This document shows, piece by piece, positions 56,792 through 64,000 of a stretch of 64,000 nt of DNA. Position 1 is the first letter of the stretch, and every line of letters begins with the position of its first letter. The notes under the pieces were generated by a model, which saw only the letters and a program-made list of their open reading frames with translations, did no database searches and was not told the DNA's origin. This DNA comes from Sipunculus nudus (Eukaryota > Annelida > Sipuncula > Golfingiida > Sipunculidae), in the NCBI GenBank assembly GCA_026874595.1, contig CM049309.1, forward strand, positions 74,322,426 to 74,386,425. The letters run 5' to 3'. The position numbers were made by a program, and so were the translations under genes.

Positions 56792-59417
56792 CAAGGGACC
56801 CATGGGTCACGGCGCTCAGCTGTTATATATGATAAAAAATATGATTTGGGAAAGCAGCACATGCTACTTTTGTGTGGTAATAAATATAAGCTTTATTATG
56901 AGTTGCTGTTGTTTAGCTTATGTATGATTTTGATAGTATCTTTGGAGACAGGGAAAAGGATTGATTTCATTTATTTTATTAACAAATGGAGTGCTATTGT
57001 CACACAGATTTTGACTTGGCCATATAACTTATATGCAGCACATATTATAAAAGAGTTTAACTATTTATTAAAATCTAATAACAAATATTGTGCCAATATA
57101 ATTTTTATTAAAAAAAAAAAGAAGAAAATCATATGATTTTTTAAAATAAAATATAACTGAAATGATTATTGAAATAATATTATAGAATATATTCATGAAT
57201 GCATTCATGAATACATTTTGAAAGTATCTGCACTGGTATTCAAATACTTTCATTTTTACCTGAATTCCCATTCTTATGCAATAAAATTTTTAAGAAGTAC
57301 ATATTCATATTTGTATTCAAATACATTTGCAAAGCATTCGCACCATGTCTAGTATTTATTCAGTTTTAGCCAAACAAAGATGTTGAGAATCAAGAATATA
57401 CAAAATTCACAAATTTAAATAATGATCATAAGTACCTGGTTTTATGGCTTTTATTTATATTAAAAAAAATAAATGTAATATATTCACTTTGGACTACTTT
57501 CACATCAATCTACACACTAGACACAGTAGGAATCTAGATTAATATTATCAACTGCATCTTTGTCTATCATTAATTTCCTTCATATGATCCCTAATGATTA
57601 GTAATGAATAATATGATTTATTTTTTTATCATTAAAATTTCACTGAAAAATACCATAGGTGACTGCATGGTGTTATTTGGAATAACATTGACACTGACAT
57701 TCTATCCATCCATACAAGATTCTTACATCATCTGCAAGTTAATTTTCTGTTACTCATCAACTAACAAATTCCTTTTCTATTAATTTTTTTTTAATTTGTT
57801 ATAAAAAAACAATACAAAATTATTAATTTTTTGTTTATTGTTATGTTGTTTTTCAAAACGACTACTAGATGAGTTGGGTTGGACACCTGGATCAACTGTG
57901 GCTGGGCATTAGCTGCCTGGCTGCCCCAGTGTGTATGCTTCGCTCAAGCATGCATAATCTGATGAAAGGCCTACAAGGTCAACATACAGGTGACTGAAGA
58001 GGGGCTGGATTAAGCCTGGATCTGACATGGTCTCATATAAACATTAATAAAAGCTACAATATTTTGCCAATTTCTTTCAGCTTTCTAAACTACAAAGATG
58101 AAATCCTTATGTGTGCATGATATGAAAATTATATCAACAGTGCTCTCAGGAAACAAACGTGCCATGGTCAAAGTTGGGCAAAATTTAAGGAACTAATTTT
58201 ATATTTATACTAATAACTTATAAAATTTGAAAAATTCAGAACTAATTTTTGGTATTCAATTGAATCTTGATTAAATAATGTTACATCCCTGACAAAAAAT
58301 CTCTAGCTTCAGCAATCCTCTTGTTAAGGGAGTAAATATATTTCTTGATTTTTTAAAAATGCATTATGTTTGGGCCCATAGCTTAAAATAATTACGCAAT
58401 ACTGACATCATTTCTGGCATGTGCATAGCGAATGTATAGAAAAATATGTATATTATATATGATCAAAGTAAGATCAGTGGTTTTGATATTAGGCAGTCTC
58501 ACAGTGTAACAATTGGTTTTTAATGGAAAAATGAAGTTTTTCATTAATATTTCAAAGGAATTAAGTCCTAGTGATAAAATTCTTGGCATGGTAGGGGATT
58601 TTTGAGACATCTAACTGTATGCTAAATTTAAGGAACTTAGAGCTGAAGCTGGGGAGCTGAGCTCCAGCAAACTGCATAACACTAGCTTGATGTAAACTTG
58701 ATGTGAAATGGTGCTTGAAAACTTGAATAAAATCTACAGTTTTTGATCAACTGGTTTCAAATTTTTGGTGTTAACAGACAAAATGCTAACAAAAACATGC
58801 TGTGAAAATTAAATCCACAGTACTTTCAGGAAAAAAACTTGCCATGGTCAAACTTGGGCAAAATTTAAGGTACCAATTTTATATTTTTGCCATTATTTAA
58901 AAAAATTTAACAGATTTTGATCTAATTTTTGGTATACAATTAAATTTTGATCAATTAAAGCTGTATTACTGAAAAAAGTCCCTTTTGGTCTTAAGTGACC
59001 AAATATCTTTCCTGATTTTTTAACAAAGTCCATTATGCTTGGGCCCATAACTTTTTTAAATTGAATAATACTGACTTAATTTCTGGTATGTACATCGGAA
59101 CTATATAGAGGAATATTTATGGTAAATATGAAGAAAACCAGATGAGTGGTTTTGATATTAGGCAGTCCTGAAGTGTGAAAATAGATTTCTAATAAAAAAT
59201 TGAGGTTTTTCCTTAATATCTCGAAGGAACGAAGTCCTATTGACCCTATTTTCGGCATGGTAGGAGATTTTTGGGACATCTAACTGTATGGCAAATTTCA
59301 GATTTGTAGGTCCAATGGTGTCGAAACGTGCCAGTCTTACGGACGGACAGACAGACGGACAGACGCGGACAATGGACCACGACTATAGCTCAGATGACTT
59401 ATAGTCAGCTGAGCTAA
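56792..59417 (-). mobile_element. Helitron-like element, family 4, copy B
   Basis: Same ends as 31640-34076: CAAG plus GACCCATGGGTC and GCTCAGCTG on the left; a GACGGACAGA run, then AGCTCAG...CTGAGCTAA on the right. The interior has two diverged units of the 680-bp repeat (about 58050-58640 and 58790-59330) and an unrelated AT-rich stretch at about 56850-57850. It is older-looking than copy A. Confidence 0.78.
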
Positions 59418-60216
59418 TGAGGAAAAGGAGATTGGAAAATCCTTTGGTATGTGTTAGCGGATCAGAGTGTGGCCAATACACATGACAGGGCCTTTTGATG
59501 TTACACTTATGTTCACAGAGATCTGTCAGAAGATCATATGTACAGGACATACAGGACCTTTAATCCTGGTATTTTTAACCATTCCATTATCCACCTTTCC
59601 CTGAGTAATTGCAACTACACAATGCTGATGTGGCTCTTCTGCAGATGTCTAGAATATGAATCAACCAGCTTACTCTCTCATGTATACAGATCTACATCAG
59701 GCCATAACAAGCAGTTTTCAATATATACAGCTTTGTATTTACACCAACATTCCCACCATCCCTTAGGTGGGAATGGCACAAAAAAAAATCAGTCTGACAT
59801 CAGAAGAAAAAGGTTCAGGATTAGGTTACATATTACATGGGCAAAACAAATGCTTATAAATTGCTAATTTCAGCTTTGTATGCGCCAGACAATCGTTAAT
59901 TGTTATACACTGAAACTGTAATGTACACGGGAAAAGTGTTTAATTATCAGTTCCTTTAAAGCTGATTGTAAGTTATAACTGGCAATAGTTAAAGGCTGGA
60001 TACAATTATATTTACACCATCCATACCTGAAGTGTAAACAAGGAGAAGAATTAATAAAATATAGGGCTATGCCCTGTTTTCAAATCCTATTGCTATTTTT
60101 GCAATGAAATATTGTTAAAACCAAGTGGAAACAACAAGAAAACCTGTGATGACTGGCATATTTTACAAAATACCAGAGTGGACTGGATCAGTACTTTTAT
60201 TCAGTCTTAAGAGGCT
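59418..60216. other. Unassigned AT-rich sequence
   Basis: An open frame of 109 codons at 59538-59867 (+) has no recognisable domain or splice context. Nothing else seen. Confidence 0.45.
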
Positions 60217-60224
60217 CTGATCAC

Positions 60225-61217
60225 TAGGGCTGTAATGATACATCTCACAATACTATGTGTATCAAGTTCCTCGCTCAATACATAAAAAGCAGTTTAGATT
60301 CAAAGTGACTGCTCTTCTGTGTTTCTGAAGCTAAATCACATATAAGTTTGCCATACCATTTCTGCCAAGCTACAGGTACAATAAATTTAATGAAATAGGC
60401 TCCTCAACTGATTTGATCAAGCAGCACTCAGCCAATTAGATGCTGATTAACAGATTGTTGGCCAATGATGGTTTGCCTTACTAGTACTAGGCTGCTAACT
60501 CTCCCAGGAGGCTAGTTAAGGTTGAACTTTCTTCTGGATGGGCATACTGTGGTTCCCTTCATATTCACCAGGTTAATATTTCATGATTTCCAATGTTCAC
60601 AGTTTTGTGAGGGTATCATTTTCCACTGTTCACTGTTTTGTGAGGGTTCCATTTTTCACTCTTCTCAGTTTTGTGAGGGTTCCATTTTCCACTGTTCACT
60701 GTTTTATGAGGGTTTCATTTTCACAGTTCACTGTTTTATGAGGGTTCCATTTTCACAATCTTAGCATAGCATAACTTACATGGAATATATAAATTATTAT
60801 ACTTATTATTTATTATGTACAAAATGATAATTTGACATACACCCAAAGGTGCACTTAATCAGAGTAAATTCTTTTACATATTGGCAGTTCATATCAAATA
60901 TATTATCATTATTTATCAAATTCCCTGGTCATTTACTTTTGACACTGCAGGCATTGCTAACTAAATTATAAATGAACGACCGATAAGGCTTCAGCATAAA
61001 AGGCTGTTCACCTGTCTAGTTAAGACAATTTATTCACAAAGGTTTTATTTTCAAAATAAATCTCCCTTTTGCAAATATCGTAAATTTGAAACAGGCACCA
61101 ACAATAATTTAACCACAGTTTTTCAATAGCGTATTGATGCAGGGGTATCTGGTGATACCAATATCTTACTTTGTATTGCAGTGTATCAGTGCATATTTGT
61201 GAATCATTACAGCCCTA
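60225..61217. mobile_element. hAT-like non-autonomous element with 8-bp target duplication
   Basis: Perfect 15-bp terminal inverted repeats, TAGGGCTGTAATGAT and ATCATTACAGCCCTA, flanked by the perfect 8-bp duplication CTGATCAC (60217-60224, 61218-61225). The length of the duplication and the GGGC-type ends are hAT hallmarks. 993 bases with no transposase frame. Confidence 0.9.
60595..60762 (+). repeat. About 40-bp tandem repeat inside the hAT-like element
   Basis: About five units of 'GTTCACTGTTTTGTGAGGGT' plus 'TCCATTTTCCACT'. The 80-codon frame at 60522-60764 reads through it. Confidence 0.85.
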
Positions 61218-61225
61218 CTGATCAC

Positions 61226-61874
61226 CATCCCTCGGTGTCAACACGATGAATTTATTTTAATATCGTGATACTAAGCTCCTGCTAGATAATAAAGAAATGA
61301 TTTAGCGATGGAAATAAAGTAAAAAGCTCTGTACTAACTTTCAGATGTAATATATATATACATATATTTTATTTTGCACTGCACTAGGGAACTAATAAGC
61401 TTGAAAAATATCTACAGCAGAATCATGATATGATTGTGATATCACGCATGCAGGTGTATGTTGATATTTTGTGCCGTAGTGGGATAAATCAAGTTCTCCT
61501 AATTTTGCACTTAATTATAAGAATAGTAAGTATTTAGGTGAAATGTTCCTAGATCTGCAGGCCATGACTCACCTTATGTGCAGAAAAGAAACTCTGCAAG
61601 TACACAATTTTACATGTTACCAGTCTACTTTTTTATGTTTATGTATAAATCAAAAGAAATTGTATTTGTTTATATTTTATGAGCTACTACTGTAGCATGA
61701 TTTTTTTCCCTTAACAGGTGCATGGCTTGGCATAGTATAGTGAAACAACAATTATAAGTGTAATATTTCATTGTGCACAGCATATATTTGGCCTGGAGTA
61801 TTTGATAACTGTCTACTTGATGTATACAGGTATATTTAACTTGTAAATTTAAGAGATCATATATACTGAATATG
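61226..61874. other. AT-rich sequence, no gene seen
   Basis: Short (TA)n near 61351. Nothing else supported. Confidence 0.5.
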
Positions 61875-62130
61875 AAACAGAGAAAGGCTGAAGAAATAAA
61901 GATGCTAAGAAATCAGGGGATGGAATGGGGATGAAGCATGAAAACATGACAACAAACAACAGAATGAGTGAAGATGGGAACAAATGATGCAGACAAGATC
62001 ACAACAATTGATGGAAAGAAGCTGAACAGTGCAGACAAGAGAATGAATGATTGAATGAAGATGAAGAGTTAAGACAAAAGAACAAGCAGGGGCACAATTT
62101 CCTGGTCCACTCCCTTCTCCCACACAGGAA
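61875..62130. repeat. Purine-rich degenerate repeat, first block
   Basis: GAATGAAGATGAAGA and ACAAGAxxAA words in the same style as the block at 62840-63960. The minus frame at 61905-62123 is an artefact. Confidence 0.65.
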
Positions 62131-62839
62131 CTTGCTACAAGGTGTACTATATTTAACCTCCCAATACATTTTCTCCAAACAAAAATAATGATATCAGAGT
62201 TGTTTCAGGAACCCATGCAGCTCAAGGAAGGAAGGGGGGGGGGGGGGGGGGGAGGGGCAGTAAGTATTTTCAGGGACATGCGACTGTTGAGGTATGTATC
62301 AGCCAGAGGGGTTGGGTGTTTGAGAAGAGGAGGGGATGTCCCTTTTGTGTTGTGCAGGATTTTTTTTTTTACATTTCAACTTTAGGTTATTTTTGAGCAA
62401 TTGGATAGAAATAACATGGGATACCCACTTCAAAAACCAACAACAAATGAAAATCTTGGCCTTGCATCCTTTGGATCCATTACTCATTATTTCGCAAAAA
62501 CAGCTGATTTTTATCCTTTAAAATCTGCCTTAATTTTTTTTATTTGCTTGATTTATGGCTGGATTCCTGAATGTTGTGAAAATAGGTGAGTCGTGTCACA
62601 TTTTCAGTCATTTTGGTATTTTAGTCATTTCTGAAAGACTACAATTCTTTGATATTTGAGAAAACTTGCAATACTAAAACATTTTTGTTTATGACACATC
62701 TTCTTACAGAATAATATGAGATTCTATTTTTATGGAAAATGACTTTTGTTTAATTGCCAAAATGTTGGCGGATATAACATGGTCGGTCTCCCTCTAGTTG
62801 AAAAATGTGGGGTGTCCGCCCTGTCCCCCACTAACTGCA
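62131..62839. other. Spacer between the purine-rich blocks, with a G19 tract
   Basis: G homopolymer at 62234-62252. Short frames at 62188-62589 overlap in several phases and are not supported. Confidence 0.5.
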
Positions 62840-63960
62840 ACCATGAGAAAAGCAAATAAATGAGGATGAAGTGTAAAGACGAAAGGACAAGCAAAGAAAT
62901 AATGATGAAAAGAAAAGACAAAAGAACCAGCCATTGCATGAGCCTGAACGGCACAGACATGAAAACAAATTATGGAAGGAGAGAACAGTGCAGGCAAAAA
63001 TAAATGTGAAGACTAGAGAATTTGCAGGAAAGTGAGGCTGATGAGAAGAGAGACAAAAGAAATACCCATAGAATGAGGTTCAAAAGTAAAGTATAGTACA
63101 CTACTGACAGACTGAGGCTGAAGAGTGAAGACAAGACAAGAACTGACAGAATGCAGCAGTTAAATGAAGATAAGAGGTAACTGATATATAAAGGATGAGG
63201 AGTGCAGACAAGAAAATAAGTGATCAAATTAAGATGGTCAAAGAAAACAAAAGAACAAGCAAAAGAGAAAGGCAGATGACAACAGTGATGACAAGAGAAC
63301 AAGTAGTAGCATAATAATGTAAAGTAAAACATAAGAACAATCCAAAAAAATGAGGTTGATGAGTTACAAGTGACAAATTGAGGCTGAAGAGTTAAGAGAA
63401 GAGAATGAGTGACCAAAAGAGGATGAAGAATGAAGACATGAGAATGAGTGACCAAAAGAGGATGAAGAAAACAAGAGAATGAGTGACCAAAAGAGGATGA
63501 AGACTGAAAACAAGAGAATGAGTGACCAAAAGAGGTAGAAGAGTGAAGACAAAGAGAAGAAGTGACCAAAAGAGGAAGCAGAAAAGATACATGAGAAAGA
63601 GTGACCAAAAGAGGATGAAGAATGGATACAAGAGAAAGAGTGACCAAAAGAGGATGAAGAATGGATACAAGAGAAAGAGTGACCAAAAGAGGATGAAGAG
63701 TGAAGACAAAGAGAAGAAGTGACCAAAAGAGGAAGCAGAACAGATACAAGAGAATGAGTGACCAAAAGAGGATGAAGACTGAAGACAAAGAGAAAGAGTG
63801 ACCAAAAGAGGATGAAGAATGGATACAAGAGAAAGAGTGACCAAAAGAGGATGAAGAGTGAAGACAAAGAGAAAGAGTGACCAATATGAAAGAGGATGAC
63901 AAGTGAACCACCTCATGAAGTAAAGATGAGAACCAGTGGGTGAAGTTGATAAGTGGCGTG
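62840..63960. repeat. Purine-rich satellite of about 39 bp
   Basis: The unit is about 'GAGTGACCAAAAGAGGATGA' plus 'AGAATGGATACAAGAGAAA'. It is well ordered from about 63395 to 63890 and more degenerate before that. The + strand is almost all purine. The minus strand lacks stops in several frames, giving frames up to 339 codons that simply repeat 'SSSFGHSFS'- or 'HPLLVTLS'-type words; these are not genes. Confidence 0.92.
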
Positions 63961-64000
63961 GAGCAGAAAGGATACACACAGATGAACAACAGATGGTGTC

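Noticed and set aside
62970-63989. 339-codon minus-strand frame and two overlapping long frames, apparently a membrane-like protein
   Set aside because: All three arise from a purine-rich 39-bp satellite whose complement lacks stop codons; the 'protein' is a simple repeat in each frame.
1-64000. tRNA or rRNA genes
   Set aside because: No intact cloverleaf or rRNA sequence recognised; the only tRNA-like stretch is the degenerate SINE head near 18058.

Overview
The window looks like an AT-rich, intron-rich metazoan genome. A bivalve-type mollusc is the best guess. This is an inference from the repeat content (Helitron-like elements with internal tandem arrays, resembling molluscan 'pearl' elements, and dispersed repeats built on TGACCT). 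No marker gene fixes the taxon. There are no bacterial operons, rRNA or CRISPR arrays.

Two host genes are recognisable. (1) On the + strand at 1749-3055 are the last two coding exons of a CFAP144/FAM183-type ciliary microtubule inner protein. (2) On the - strand, from 41435 down to 17184, are ten in-phase exons of MGAT1 (N-acetylglucosaminyltransferase I, the Golgi enzyme that opens the hybrid/complex N-glycan pathway). They give 408 codons plus a stop, from the stem region to the C-terminus. Every junction keeps phase and uses GT/AG. The first coding exon (cytoplasmic tail and transmembrane anchor) was not found and must lie above 41435.

The MGAT1 introns and 3' neighbourhood are full of mobile DNA. 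The 9.1 kb intron between exons 8 and 9 (visible numbering) holds a 7.8 kb BEL/Pao LTR retrotransposon (19141-26946) antisense to the gene. It has a CCATT target duplication, two LTRs differing at about 2 of 245 positions, and a gag-pol broken by two frameshifts and one stop. Its 3' LTR was later split by a Helitron-like element. Other insertions include a TAA-flanked Harbinger-like MITE, a hAT-like MITE with a perfect 8-bp duplication, a family with GAACCTGT inverted ends, a probable tRNA-derived SINE, a possible TA-flanked element, and several satellites.

The most interesting pattern is a set of seven Helitron-like, apparently non-autonomous elements in five families (25154-26732, 29535-30030, 31640-34076, 34707-35908, 51148-52123, 53248-56403, 56792-59417). 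Their interiors are mostly unrelated but their ends follow one grammar: TT plus a stem-loop at the 5' end, a copy of that stem arm near the 3' end, then an unrelated hairpin, then CTAG or CTTG. Most carry internal tandem arrays (dimeric 280 bp, dimeric 288 bp, about 180 bp, or about 680 bp). The 288-bp array repeats nuclear-receptor half-sites dozens of times. The rest of the window is AT-rich intronic or intergenic sequence in which I see no supportable gene.
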